A stretch of 64,000 nt of DNA. Source: Sthenelais limicola (lineage: Eukaryota; Annelida; Polychaeta; Phyllodocida; Sigalionidae). The stretch spans positions 60,818,966 through 60,882,965 of the forward strand of contig OW804094.1 of assembly GCA_942159475.1 (NCBI GenBank), read 5' to 3'. The position numbers were made by a program, and so were the translations under genes. Each line of letters begins with the position of its first letter. The first letter of the stretch is position 1. Below the pieces are notes generated by a model, which saw only the letters and a program-made list of their open reading frames with translations, searched no databases and was not told the origin of the DNA. This document shows, piece by piece, positions 1 to 9,191 of the stretch.

Positions 1-1
1 A

Positions 2-547
2 GTGATATACTGCTATGGCGCATGGCAAAAAATATTTGAAGACATGCCCGGTGTTACATTTCAAAATGGTTTACCTGATGATTTGGATAGCATAGGAGAT
101 GGACATAATCATACACTGTTGATATTAGACGATTTGATGCAATTAGTTGTTGAAGATTCTAAAGTTCAACAGCTATTTACACGCGGCTCTCATCATAGAA
201 ATATTACAGTTATCTATTTGAATCAAAACATGTTTTGTCAAGGTCGATACGCTCGCACAATCAGCTTGAATTGCCACTACTTGCTTCTGTTTAGAAATCC
301 TAGAGACATCCATCAAATTTCAACACTAGGAAAACAGCTAGGTCTAGGAAAGTTATTAGTCGATGCTTATAAAAGTGCCACATCAGAACAATTTGGTTAT
401 TTGCTTGTAGATCTTTCACCTCATAACAGAACTTCATATAAACTGAAGAGTAATGTTTTACCAAAGGAAAATACATTTCAAAATGGAGATAAGAGAGAAT
501 CACAAGTATCAACCGAGCAGGAGGAAGGTGTTATTGTATACATATAA
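2..547 (+). CDS. ATP: Polinton packaging ATPase (FtsK/HerA, A32-like), 5'-truncated by window
   Basis: C-terminal about 180 residues of a genome-packaging ATPase. The Walker B segment LLILDDLM lies near residue 40, followed by a sensor-like stretch ITVIYLNQNMF and then RNPRDIHQI, which is the layout of the A32/HerA-FtsK ATPases of Polintons and adintoviruses. The Walker A loop and start codon lie left of the window, so the reading frame is simply open at base 2. In this family the enzyme pumps the linear genome into the capsid. It heads a same-strand block of integrase, capsid and protease genes. The last 40 residues are poorly conserved and charged. The family call rests on motif and context, not on a database search. 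Confidence 0.85.
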   Translation: MIYCYGAWQKIFEDMPGVTFQNGLPDDLDSIGDGHNHTLLILDDLMQLVVEDSKVQQLFTRGSHHRNITVIYLNQNMFCQGRYARTISLNCHYLLLFRNPRDIHQISTLGKQLGLGKLLVDAYKSATSEQFGYLLVDLSPHNRTSYKLKSNVLPKENTFQNGDKRESQVSTEQEEGVIVYI

Positions 548-678
548 GCGAGCAATACACAAAGCGCATGTGCAAGTACCGACATTGGAGTATGGATATG
601 TGATTACGTCCCCAGTTGCAAGAGATCCACAGAGCATACAACATCGCAATGATACAATGGTTATCTGTTAAATAGAGA

Positions 679-1194
679 ATGTCTAAGATACTTATGAAAC
701 ACAAAGACTACTTGAGACTTTTATTTAGCTGTCCTAGCCGATGTCAAACTGTTGCACTTTTGGATACATGCACAAATGGACAAATTGACGCACTGGGAAA
801 TATTTTCATGAACTTGCTAAGTTTACCTTTACCTCCGAAATCTAGGATTATTGTTGTGAAAAGGAAATCTTTACTAGAGAAACTATCTCCGAGCTCTAAG
901 CTGACCAAGAAAGCAAAAGCAGCTCTTATAAGCAAACATTATAGACTTATAATTGAGGTATTATCTGCAGTTGAAAAAGCTATTTTGAAACTATTATATC
1001 TTTGGGAAAGAGAAGAATATCAGGATAGATTATTGAGAACATCAGAAACAGAGTCATCATCATCAGAAGAAGAAGAAGAAGAAGAAGAGGGAGAAGAGGA
1101 AGAGAAAAAGAAAGGAAAAGAACAAGGAAGTAAAGCAAGAACCACTATCGACAGTAGCATTGATAATGCGCCGAATGATTTTGATTCCGTATGA
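679..1194 (+). CDS. Small conserved Polinton-type ORF with acidic tail (function unknown)
   Basis: 171 residues starting at an ATG. The N-terminal 90 residues are leucine- and lysine-rich (SCPSRCQTVALLDTC, then a run of helices with KRKSLLEKLSPSSKL). From memory this resembles a small conserved ORF often found beside ATPase and integrase in Polinton/adintovirus elements, whose role I do not know. Residues 115 to 150 are a Ser/Glu-rich, then pure Glu/Lys, low-complexity tail. Its 3' end overlaps the start of the next ORF by about 29 bases. I do not assign a function; a virion-associated or regulatory role would be a guess. Confidence 0.6.
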   Translation: MSKILMKHKDYLRLLFSCPSRCQTVALLDTCTNGQIDALGNIFMNLLSLPLPPKSRIIVVKRKSLLEKLSPSSKLTKKAKAALISKHYRLIIEVLSAVEKAILKLLYLWEREEYQDRLLRTSETESSSSEEEEEEEEGEEEEKKKGKEQGSKARTTIDSSIDNAPNDFDSV

Positions 1195-1642
1195 GAGATA
1201 TCAAGCATTTTTAAAACAAGCAAGTATTCAGAAAAATACTGAATCATCACAACCAGATTTAGACAAGAGTAGCGCCAGCACAGATTCTATAATAAAAACA
1301 ATCCAAAAAGAAGATGGAAAATATGAAGAGGAACAACTATGTAATGATAATTCGAGAGAGATTCCGAAAAACACAAAAGACACACAGGAAGGTGAGGACG
1401 TTCTTCCTATGCTCACTAACAAGCTGTCTTCCGAGGAAAAGAAAAGACAGCTCTTAGAACTTCTACATGAAACATTGGTTGGTTATGGATCAACAAAACC
1501 AATGACAAAGAGCAGAAAGAGAAAAGGGGTTGATTCAAATCTAAAGTCTGTTCCACCTCCACCTGGAATACCTATATTAAAAAAATCGAAAGAAATTAGT
1601 AAAACAAAAACCAGTAAAAACTGGAACACTATGTGGCAATGA
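1166..1642 (+). CDS. Small Polinton ORF upstream of integrase (function unknown)
   Basis: About 158 residues from ATG 1166; the frame is open a little further upstream but has no ATG there. The start region RRMILIPYERYQAFL recalls a short motif that I associate with small ORFs near capsid genes in Polintons and adintoviruses. The middle is charged and low-complexity; the C-terminus has basic clusters and a proline run (VPPPPGIPILKK), consistent with a nucleic-acid or virion-core binding tail, but that is inference. Its stop TGA (1640-1642) overlaps the integrase ATG (1639-1641) as ATGA, a compact junction that suggests coupled or reinitiated translation. Confidence 0.55.
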   Translation: MRRMILIPYERYQAFLKQASIQKNTESSQPDLDKSSASTDSIIKTIQKEDGKYEEEQLCNDNSREIPKNTKDTQEGEDVLPMLTNKLSSEEKKRQLLELLHETLVGYGSTKPMTKSRKRKGVDSNLKSVPPPPGIPILKKSKEISKTKTSKNWNTMWQ

Positions 1643-2835
1643 ATGAATATTTAACAAACGTATTCTACACCCCATCTGATCCTGACTCATTTGGAGGACC
1701 ATCTAAGCTCTACAAACGAGCTAAAAGAGATGGACACACATGGAGAATTAAAGATGTGCAAAATTGGTTGGACGAACAGGAGGCTTATACACTATTTAAA
1801 CCTTCCAGACTTAGACCTAAATCGACAAATGTCATAGTATCAGACAAGCATTATGAATATGACATAGACACTATGAACATGGTAAAATGGTCTAAGTATA
1901 ATGATAAATTTGCATACGTTTTGGTGATCATTGATATTTTCACAAGAGTATCATATGTGTATCCATTGTATACATTACAAGGGAAAGAAATAAGAGATGC
2001 ATTAAAAGAACAATTCAACATATCAAAACCTCGAGTAGCAAGAACAGATGGTGGAACTGAATTTAACAATTCATTTGTCAAGCAACTCTTTACTGATGAA
2101 GGAATTCGACATTGGGTTACTAGAAATACTCTCACAAAAGCTAATTATGCAGAAAGGCTAATTAAAACATTAAAAACTCGAATGGTAAAGATATTATATC
2201 ACAATGAATCTTACAGATGGATAGACATACTTCAAAAAGTTAATGAGGCTTATAATAATTCTGTTCATAGATCAATACGTATGACTCCATTCCAAGCATT
2301 GCAAGCTGATAAAGTTAAACTATGGAACATACAATATAAACCAAAATTAGATGATAAGGAGACAATGAAAAAACTAGCCAAAAGCAGAAGAGAAAAAAGA
2401 ATGGGCATAAAAAAACTAGACATAAAAAGCAGACGTTCTTCTAAAAATAGACGACCTCCTCGTCCTAAGTCAATATTTAAATTCAAAGTAAATGACGTTG
2501 TTAGGGTTGTTTGGATGAAAAGAGCATTTTCCAGGGCTTATGATGTTCAAAATAGCCATGAGCTGTTTGTTATAACAGAAGCCTTTAATAAAGCTGGAGT
2601 TGCTCACTACAGATTAAAAAGCTGGGCGAATCAACCTATAGATGGAATATTTTACAACGAAGAATTAGTAAAGGCGATAGTTACAGATGATACTGTTTAT
2701 AAAATATCGAAAGTAGGAAAGAAAATAATAAGGCGAAATGGAGTCCAAGGTCGGATTGTTTCTTGGAAAGGCTGGCCTCGTCAATATGATTCATGGGTGA
2801 GCATGCATGAAATTAAAGATATTCAAAGTTTGTAA
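1639..2835 (+). CDS. INT: Polinton retroviral-type DDE integrase with C-terminal chromodomain
   Basis: 398 residues from ATG 1639. The N-terminal zinc-finger part is weak. The catalytic core contains a first acidic residue in YDIDTMNM, then FAYVLVIIDIFTRVSYVYPL, the second Asp in RTDGGTEF, and the Glu in YAERLIKTLK, giving the D,D-35-E fold of Polinton, retrovirus and LTR-element integrases. A basic linker (about residues 235 to 285) leads to a C-terminal chromodomain (SWKGWPRQYDSW) that in related elements targets methylated histones. The enzyme would insert the linear element and make the 6-bp target duplications typical of Polintons. All three catalytic acids are present and there are no internal stops, so it looks potentially active. 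Confidence 0.93.
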   Translation: MNEYLTNVFYTPSDPDSFGGPSKLYKRAKRDGHTWRIKDVQNWLDEQEAYTLFKPSRLRPKSTNVIVSDKHYEYDIDTMNMVKWSKYNDKFAYVLVIIDIFTRVSYVYPLYTLQGKEIRDALKEQFNISKPRVARTDGGTEFNNSFVKQLFTDEGIRHWVTRNTLTKANYAERLIKTLKTRMVKILYHNESYRWIDILQKVNEAYNNSVHRSIRMTPFQALQADKVKLWNIQYKPKLDDKETMKKLAKSRREKRMGIKKLDIKSRRSSKNRRPPRPKSIFKFKVNDVVRVVWMKRAFSRAYDVQNSHELFVITEAFNKAGVAHYRLKSWANQPIDGIFYNEELVKAIVTDDTVYKISKVGKKIIRRNGVQGRIVSWKGWPRQYDSWVSMHEIKDIQSL

Positions 2836-2837
2836 AT

Positions 2838-2838
<1 letters not shown>

Positions 2839-2879
<41 letters not shown>
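2839..2879. repeat. (GA)n microsatellite between integrase and penton genes
   Basis: Perfect AG dinucleotide run directly after the integrase stop. The rest of the gap to 3051 holds a short CTGACTGACTGACTG run near 2909 and no ORF. Confidence 0.9.
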
Positions 2880-2882
<3 letters not shown>

Positions 2883-3051
2883 TCTGCTAGGGAATAGATA
2901 AGACCTGTCTGACTGACTGACTGAAATAATTGTCTTCGGCTCTAGCTGAGAGTAGGACGTGAGTGAAACTGCTTAAGCTTATATCATAACCAGACCTGCA
3001 CTTTTGAGAGGAATTTCATAATTGGTGGTGCTTTAAAGAACAAGAATCAAT

Positions 3052-3501
3052 ATGTATCTTTTTTTAAATTCATTGGATTCTCCAAAGAGTCAAAAGTTTA
3101 ATAATCCTTGGGATTTTACAGTTGATCTTCCATTACCGATTCCTTTAAATGAAGGCAAATGGAAGGTAGCTCTAATTGATTTCAAACTTATTTCTTGTAC
3201 TAATATTAGTAAAAAGGAAGATCTTTACATATATACGGATATGATAGAGCACGAGTCGTATGCATTGGGTTCAAATCAACCAATCCTAAGAATTGTTGAT
3301 ATTGATAGACCTGTGATGGACTCATCCACCGCTACTCACATAGGAGGCGATACTGCCCTTTATAGCTACTCATACTATATGAATGTATCAAGTGACTATC
3401 TTAGACAAGTTAGGATATACATAAGAACGGCTCAAAACACCATTCCCGTCATTGAGGTAGAAGCAGTGAGGTGTACGCTTCATATGAAAAAAGTAAAATG
3501 A
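3052..3501 (+). CDS. mCP: Polinton minor capsid protein (penton-like, single jelly-roll)
   Basis: 149 residues from ATG 3052. The N-terminus MYLFLNSLDSPKSQKF, followed by NPWDFTVDLPLPIPLNEG and KWKVALIDFKL, is the conserved opening of Polinton/adintovirus penton proteins (a short beta-rich N-terminus, then a G-x-W-x-V-A-L motif). The protein forms the capsid vertices in the family model. It sits just upstream of the core and major capsid genes. The stop TGA (3499-3501) overlaps the next ATG (3498-3500). Confidence 0.85.
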   Translation: MYLFLNSLDSPKSQKFNNPWDFTVDLPLPIPLNEGKWKVALIDFKLISCTNISKKEDLYIYTDMIEHESYALGSNQPILRIVDIDRPVMDSSTATHIGGDTALYSYSYYMNVSSDYLRQVRIYIRTAQNTIPVIEVEAVRCTLHMKKVK

Positions 3502-3908
3502 CTGGATATATGCATTACATCCCTAGTACTTCATCTTTTCAACACATAAATGAAAAGCAAAGGAAAATATTTTATCCTATTCAAAAGGGAGGTGGAGATC
3601 AAAGCGGGGGAGGAGGTCCACCTGTTAAAATGGTAACCTCCTCTCAACAAGCGCTGGATAGAGCCAAATCAAATCTTAAGCGCAGCATTGCTGCGGAGTC
3701 AGCTCCACAGTTAGTGTCAAGCAACATGAGTAACTCGACAGTTCCCGTCAAGCAAAGGAAGAAACAGGTTCAACGTGCTAGGAGTACCCAGGCTAGCAAA
3801 AAGAAAAAGAAAGTCACCAAACCAAAAACCAAACGTCCATCTACTAAATCAAGTAATTCCAAGAAGAAAAAAGTTAATTCATCAACGAGAAAGCACCGAC
3901 GAAACTAA
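3498..3908 (+). CDS. Basic virion-core-like protein
   Basis: 136 residues from ATG 3498; an in-frame upstream ATG at 3471 is possible but lies inside the penton gene. The N-terminal 30 residues end in a Gly-rich linker (QKGGGDQSGGGGPP). The C-terminal half is extremely Lys/Arg/Ser-rich with many KKKK and RKHRR clusters. Position between penton and major capsid, size and charge fit the adenovirus pVII/pX-like DNA-condensing or capsid-cement proteins reported in adintoviruses. No enzyme motif is visible. The call rests on context and composition, since low-complexity basic proteins are hard to assign. Confidence 0.65.
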   Translation: MTGYMHYIPSTSSFQHINEKQRKIFYPIQKGGGDQSGGGGPPVKMVTSSQQALDRAKSNLKRSIAAESAPQLVSSNMSNSTVPVKQRKKQVQRARSTQASKKKKKVTKPKTKRPSTKSSNSKKKKVNSSTRKHRRN

Positions 3909-3917
3909 AAATCAAAG

Positions 3918-5300
3918 ATGGCTATGATTTTAAACGAAGCTGTTGAAGGATATGATGAGAAACTAGCACTTTTTTCGGTTCCATTTGTCGAGACAGGCAT
4001 CCAGCAAAAATTTTGTCGAGACTATTACCCAATTGGTCAAGTTTCTGGATCAAACGTTTTGGAATTTGATATTCCAAACAATTCTAGTGAATACATTTAT
4101 CTAAAAGAAGCTAAGCTGTATCTGGCATTACAGATTGTAGGAGATAATGGAGTACCGATAACCAGTGTTGATAATGTAGGGTTAATCAATGCCCCTGCAG
4201 CTAGCATATTTAAACAATTAGAAATAAATTTTCAACAAACGACGATCACAACAAGTGTAGGATCTCATTTTCCTTATAAAAGTTTATTTGACATTTTATT
4301 AAATAGTGGATATTTTGAACAGGAAACTGAGCTATTTGTTAGCGGTTTCACAAAAGATGAACCTGGTTATATGGATACTCTACCAAAATCAGCAAACATC
4401 GGAGCAACAAAGAGAGCTATTCAAACTGAAGATGGAAGAATAATGACAGTCTCCACTCCTCTTCTCATGGATATTGCTCAACTGGATAAGTGCATTTTAA
4501 ATGGCGTTCCAATAAACATCAAGTTCTTTCCCTGCACAGATGAGTTCAGACTAATGTATTCCCCGTACACAGCTCCACCTACTCCGGCCACTAAATCATC
4601 GTCCGAAGACGCAACCACTGACTCTACCCCAGCCCCGCCCGTTAGAACTAGTAGGCGCTATTCATTGGAAATAAAACATGCCGTCTTTAAGGTTCCATTT
4701 GTAAAAGTTCACCCTGGATTACTTTTATCGCATGGAAAAACTCTTGAAAAGCAGCCGGCTGTATATCCATTCACTCGCTCGGATATAAAGTCATTTAATA
4801 TTCCAGCGAATAGCTATGATTTCTCCACTGAGAATCTATTTCAAGGTAACATTCCTAAAAGACTTGTTTTAGGTCTTGTATCTTCAGCGGCTTTTAGTGG
4901 TCGATGTAATTTAAACCCATTTAACTTTCATCACTATTCCCTGCGTAACTTATCATTTGAAATTGGAGGAATAAGTGTTCCCGGAAGACCTTATGACTTA
5001 GATTTTGAACAAAAGAACTATATTTCTGCATATAGCGATATGATAGAATCCAGAGCGGCCGGTCAAACCAGCATACCAAATATTGCATACAGCGATTACG
5101 CCAATGGTTATGCGCTATTAACCTTAGACTTGGAGCATACTAAATCTCAATTCTTTCAAAACCCTAAAGAATCAGGAAATACAAGACTTTCATTGAAGTT
5201 TAAAGAACCTCTACCAGAGCCGGTTACTCTTATATGTTATGGAACATTTGACTCTGTTATGAATATAGACTTTGCAAGAAATATCATATTACATCTCTAA
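3918..5300 (+). CDS. MCP: Polinton major capsid protein (double jelly-roll)
   Basis: 460 residues from ATG 3918, matching the usual size of Polinton/adintovirus hexon-like proteins. Characteristic stretches are FSVPFVETGIQQKF near the N-terminus, PNNSSEYIYLKEAKLYL, then ASIFKQLEINFQQ, VGSHFPYKSLFDILL in the first jelly roll, and SFEIGGISVPGRPY and NGYALLTLDLEH in the second. A Ser/Thr/Pro-rich loop (about residues 215 to 245) separates conserved blocks and is probably surface-exposed. The protein would form the trimeric capsomers. The reading frame is intact. The protease gene starts 5 bases after its stop. Confidence 0.93.
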   Translation: MAMILNEAVEGYDEKLALFSVPFVETGIQQKFCRDYYPIGQVSGSNVLEFDIPNNSSEYIYLKEAKLYLALQIVGDNGVPITSVDNVGLINAPAASIFKQLEINFQQTTITTSVGSHFPYKSLFDILLNSGYFEQETELFVSGFTKDEPGYMDTLPKSANIGATKRAIQTEDGRIMTVSTPLLMDIAQLDKCILNGVPINIKFFPCTDEFRLMYSPYTAPPTPATKSSSEDATTDSTPAPPVRTSRRYSLEIKHAVFKVPFVKVHPGLLLSHGKTLEKQPAVYPFTRSDIKSFNIPANSYDFSTENLFQGNIPKRLVLGLVSSAAFSGRCNLNPFNFHHYSLRNLSFEIGGISVPGRPYDLDFEQKNYISAYSDMIESRAAGQTSIPNIAYSDYANGYALLTLDLEHTKSQFFQNPKESGNTRLSLKFKEPLPEPVTLICYGTFDSVMNIDFARNIILHL

Positions 5301-5305
5301 TCATA

Positions 5306-5761
5306 ATGGATGAATACCAAGTTCGTAGAGCTCTTTTAGATATAGATGTTTTACGCTTGAACTATGAACTATATGTTTTACCGTATGATCTTTTACCCGA
5401 TCAACCAGTTTCTCCTGCTGTTTATATAATCAATACTGGACCTTCATGGTCTAGAGGTTTGCATTGGACTGTTGTTTTATTTCCGTCTGCTGATAATAAT
5501 AATGGATGTATTCCTGAGTTTTTCGATAGCTTAGGAAAAAGGGCGAATGAATATAACATAGCAATTGAAGAATTTATATTCAAAGCTCATTCAAAGTATA
5601 TGTATAATTCAAAACAAATACAATCATCAGATAGTCTTGTTTGTGGGCAATTTTGTTTGTTATATGTATATGCTCGAATCCATGATAAAAAAACATTTCA
5701 ATACTTTGTCAATATATTTGGAGAAGATCTCCATGAAAATGATTCACTTGTTTATTTTTAA
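5306..5761 (+). CDS. PRO: Polinton cysteine protease (adenain-like, C5/Ulp1 fold)
   Basis: 151 residues. The catalytic triad order of adenovirus protease is visible: His in SRGLHWTVVLF, acidic residue in EFFDSLGKR, then oxyanion Gln in KQIQSSDSLVCGQFCLL with the nucleophile Cys in CGQFC. The length is typical for Polinton proteases. It would mature capsid and core precursors during particle assembly. AATAAA polyadenylation-like hexamers overlap and follow the stop (5761-5766, 5768-5773), making this the probable 3' end of the compact structural block. Confidence 0.92.
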   Translation: MDEYQVRRALLDIDVLRLNYELYVLPYDLLPDQPVSPAVYIINTGPSWSRGLHWTVVLFPSADNNNGCIPEFFDSLGKRANEYNIAIEEFIFKAHSKYMYNSKQIQSSDSLVCGQFCLLYVYARIHDKKTFQYFVNIFGEDLHENDSLVYF

Positions 5762-6252
5762 ATAAAAAATAAACAAAACAATATAATATTATACATATGT
5801 TTTATTAGATATGCATGTATATGTATTTCGAATAATGATATTCATTGCTAATAGTGTGCTTGGTTTTTCTTGTTTTTAATCTTCTGTTCTTCTGTACTTC
5901 ATTGACTGCTTGACTGCTTGACTGGCTGTGTTTAACCTGCAAAGAAAATAAAACAGAAATAGAAAAAAACTTCAAGAATTCTCATTTTTCTTTATATTAT
6001 GACATTGCATAGAATTTACTGCTGTCTTTTCTAGAGGTTAACGAGCTAATGAACTTTCCCTAAAGTTTAAAATCATTTAACTACGACTTAAGAACATATG
6101 CTGTGCTTATCATAGAACAGTTCAGATTTTGTTGAGGGCAGCCTCTAAGTAAGTTTCGCGCGTAAATCTTCCTAACGGTTCAGCTGATGTTAATTTGGGA
6201 AGCAATTATAATCAACAAGGGTCATAGGAAGTCTGGACATCGAAGAGTGAAG
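5762..6252 (+). promoter_or_regulatory. Polyadenylation signals and upstream region of glycoprotein gene
   Basis: AATAAA hexamers at 5761-5766 and 5768-5773 end the structural gene block. A GACTGCTTGACTGCTTGACTG run near 5900 resembles the GACTGACTG runs near 2909 and 13666-13704, the only sizeable simple motifs shared by the element's gene gaps. No conserved ORF is present. The region should hold the promoter of the following gene; I see no clear TATA box. Confidence 0.5.
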
Positions 6253-8229
6253 ATGGGAGTCCTTTGCTATCTCTCGATGGTTTACATCATAACTTTCTTC
6301 TTTCAAAACGGATTGGCAGATACATCTCATTGCCTAGTATGCGATTGTGAGAGTCATGTCACAAATTGTAATGGGATATTCATCACACAGTTACCTTTTG
6401 GGAAAGGATATATTTTCCCTGAAACAAACCAGCTAGTGTTGCGGAATACTAGATTTAACATGGAAATTGGACTATCGGATATTCTTGAACTGTTTCCTGA
6501 CTTAAGTACATTCATTATTGGCGATTCGGAAGGTTATTATAGCGAGGAAAGAATATGTGAGGACTATAGAAAGCGATCAACTGACTTCAAGTCTAAGTTT
6601 ACGTTAATCGCTGAATGTGTCAAGATGGATCGCGATGGAACAGTAGAGAAACAAACCACAACGACTAGAACTGCTTCAACAACTTCTAAGGAAGTCTCAA
6701 CGCACATGGGTATATCACCAACTACTGCATACATCTATCGTAAGTCTTCTTCTAATTATGAAATATATTCTTCCTCTACTTCAGCTGATTCTATTCACTC
6801 TTCCCTCGCTTCGACTGGGTCTATTGATACTTCTACTGATGCTGATATATCAACTGTTTACACATTTCATAAATCTTCCACTTCTTCTTCTTCTGCTGCT
6901 GATGCTAGCACTATGTATTCTCAAACATCCATAATATGGGATATTCTGTATTCTGAGTATGCGTCTCATTCTACTTCTAATCTAGACACTTCCCGCACAA
7001 GCGAAATGACCACTGAAACCACTAAAACCACCACAGTTACCGACAGTGCCTTCTCCTCTGATTCATCGACCCAAGCAGTTATTAAAGACACAGTAACCCG
7101 ATCGCTTCTAATCGGAGTACTATCTGCGCTAGGTTTTGGAGGTCTATGTGCGTTGGCCTATGTAGGATACATTGCTCGGGCTATCGTAATGGAGAAACTG
7201 AGACGCAACAATCCCTATTCTTACGAGTGTCATGCAAATAATGCTGCTGATGATGAAAATGGGGATGCTGAGACGGAAACAGAGGAAGAACGGAGGCAAA
7301 GACGCGTCGATGATCAGTTTATGTGGGATGGCTATGGTTTAAATAGTAGAATGGACTTGAAGGCTATCAAAAAAGAGGCCAAGAATAAAAGACGAGAGGC
7401 AAAGAGGAGAGAGAAAGCTCTAGAAATGGAGCGAAAGAGCTACGAGGAGTATAAGAGGAAGGTCTCCCTTCAGATGGAGGAAGTTCCATTAACCGATGCC
7501 GAAGAACCCCCAAAGAGCAAAAAGGCCAAAAAGAAAAGCAAATCTCTGTTAAACAGCATTGTGACGCTTGCTGCTGTACATTTGTAAGCTATACATACAT
7601 ACATATATATTATATAAGATTTTTTATTTTTAGAAATGGAATTAATCTATTATTTAAAAAAGCGACATAGAATGTTCATATCTTATATATATATTATAAA
7701 GCATATTACATAGGACCAATCTCATATCTCATATAACATATAACATAGCATCAATATCATATCTTATATGTTATATGGTATATTAATTCGCTTTATATGT
7801 ATTCTATATTTATTTCATAGGCCTGGTAATCGCCATCGAGATTCTGCTGCTAAACGCGATCAAGATTCTCCTGATGATGCTGCTGCTGCTGCTGCTGCTT
7901 CTAATGCTGCTGCTGCAGCTAAACATCATCAAGATTCAACCGTTGTTCTGAATGAAAAGGACACTACAAAAACACTCCAGAATGTTGCTGATGTTCTTCC
8001 TAAAACTCCTAATGCTCAGAGTGAAACCCAGGTTAAGATCGAAAGAGAAGCTATCGAACCTCCAACCACCTCTCAAATCGAAGGTGCCGCAGCCATCACC
8101 GATCATTCTTCTAAAGAAAAAGAAGTCGTAGGAGCCAAATCCAAAGAGGAAACAGAGGATGATTCACTCTCTCTGCGTACATCTAGCAGAGTAAAATACC
8201 AAACCGAACGCTATACTAGTATAGTGTAA
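6253..8229 (+). CDS. Spliced type I membrane glycoprotein, LRRNT-like ectodomain and mucin stalk
   Basis: Exons 6253-7583 and 7821-8229 join in frame (579 codons plus stop). Donor GTAAGC and acceptor TTTCATAG bound a 237-bp AT-rich phase-2 intron. The unspliced frame stops at TAA 7585-7587, inside the donor. Start 6253 is preferred over ATG 6187 because it begins a signal peptide (MGVLCYLSMVYIITFFF). The mature protein opens with a Cys cluster (CLVCDCESHVTNC) and leucine-rich strands resembling an LRR N-terminal cap. A Ser/Thr-rich mucin-like stalk of about 150 residues follows, then one transmembrane helix (LLIGVLSALGFGGLCALAYV) and a highly basic cytoplasmic tail. Exon 2 adds a poly-Ala stretch and an acidic tail ending SIV, a possible PDZ ligand. 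The protein looks like a virion-surface or cell-surface protein. I see no fusion peptide and recognise no known envelope family. Confidence 0.7.
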
Positions 8230-8243
8230 ACCATACACTTACC

Positions 8244-9191
8244 TTATCCTATTAGCTCTCCGTCTGTCTCAAGTCCTGAGTCATCAGATACGCTTTCGTC
8301 ATCCTCTGAATCACTTTCAACGATGACCTGTTAATCATAATACAAAACATTTATTTTATGGAAATATGAACATTAGGTAACTGCTTAAGATAAAGGAAAC
8401 TTGTATATACTTATTATTTCGCTAGACATGTGCATATATACCCAGCTAAATACATTTCAAAATTATAATTCATATACTTACTTTGTTTTGGATAATCAGG
8501 TAGTCTCGATTAACCAAGCAATGGTTCAGGCTTACCACGAGAATTGAGCGAAACCTTAAATAAAATGTAGAACAAACATGTATTTTTACACTCTTGGTTT
8601 TATATTCAAACAATTGTAAATTTTATAATCTCAAAATAACAATAATAATGTAGTCATTTTAAAAAAATTTCAAAACATAACTATAAACAATACTTACGCA
8701 TGTGAAAACAGATCATGAACTGGAAGAGCAAAACTAGTTACAACGAACTTAAAACGTCTTGCTCTTCGAATAGCCTCTGCGCTAACAAAGAGACAAAGTC
8801 CAGTTGTCGTCACGATGTAGATTTCCCTGTGCCGATCGCAATATACTTGGGCATCAGGTCCGATATTAATTCTTTCCTCTACATCCATGACGACGTGTGG
8901 GAACTGATTCCCCAAAACAGTTATTAACTGGACAGTGTTTTGCGGTGTCATCTCAAATCGTGCATGGTCATGTTGGTTGTCGTCGTCGTCGTCGTTGTCT
9001 TCTGATGGTTCACGAATGAGGTGGTATGCCAACTCATGTGAACCGTTATCTAGAATTTGTGTATATATGTTCAGCGTAAATGTTCCGAAGAACAGCCCTA
9101 ATTCCATAGCGACTATGATATGAGCTACATTTCTTTGAAAAACCAAATGATGCTGGTAAGGCTCCAATTGCTCATCACCCTGGTTGTTCAT
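8244..9191 (-). CDS. Spliced accessory protein of the Polinton right arm, acidic C-terminus (unknown)
   Basis: Three minus-strand exons, 9191-8698, 8554-8482 and 8327-8244, join to 216 residues. Splice sites are GTAAGT/TTTAAG (phase 2) and GTAAGT/AACAG (phase 0). Without splicing, exon 1 reads straight into TAA of its own donor (8696-8694). The N-terminal half is mixed hydrophobic (VAHIIVAMELGLFFGTFTL), then an Asp/His-rich linker, then a segment with YIVTTTGLCLFVSAEAIRR and an arginine cluster. Exon 3 is Ser/Asp/Glu-rich, resembling a casein-kinase-type acidic tail. I recognise no family. A TATA-like TTTATAAT lies about 90 bases upstream. The gene converges on the glycoprotein gene, with only 14 bases between the two stops. 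Confidence 0.65.

Noticed and set aside
453..671. 72-codon plus ORF overlapping the ATPase end
   Set aside because: No motif or family resemblance, starts inside the ATPase frame, and composition gives no support; probably chance.
8715..9123. Plus-strand ORFs opposite the acidic accessory gene
   Set aside because: Antisense shadows; the minus strand has consistent splice sites, start and TATA-like box.
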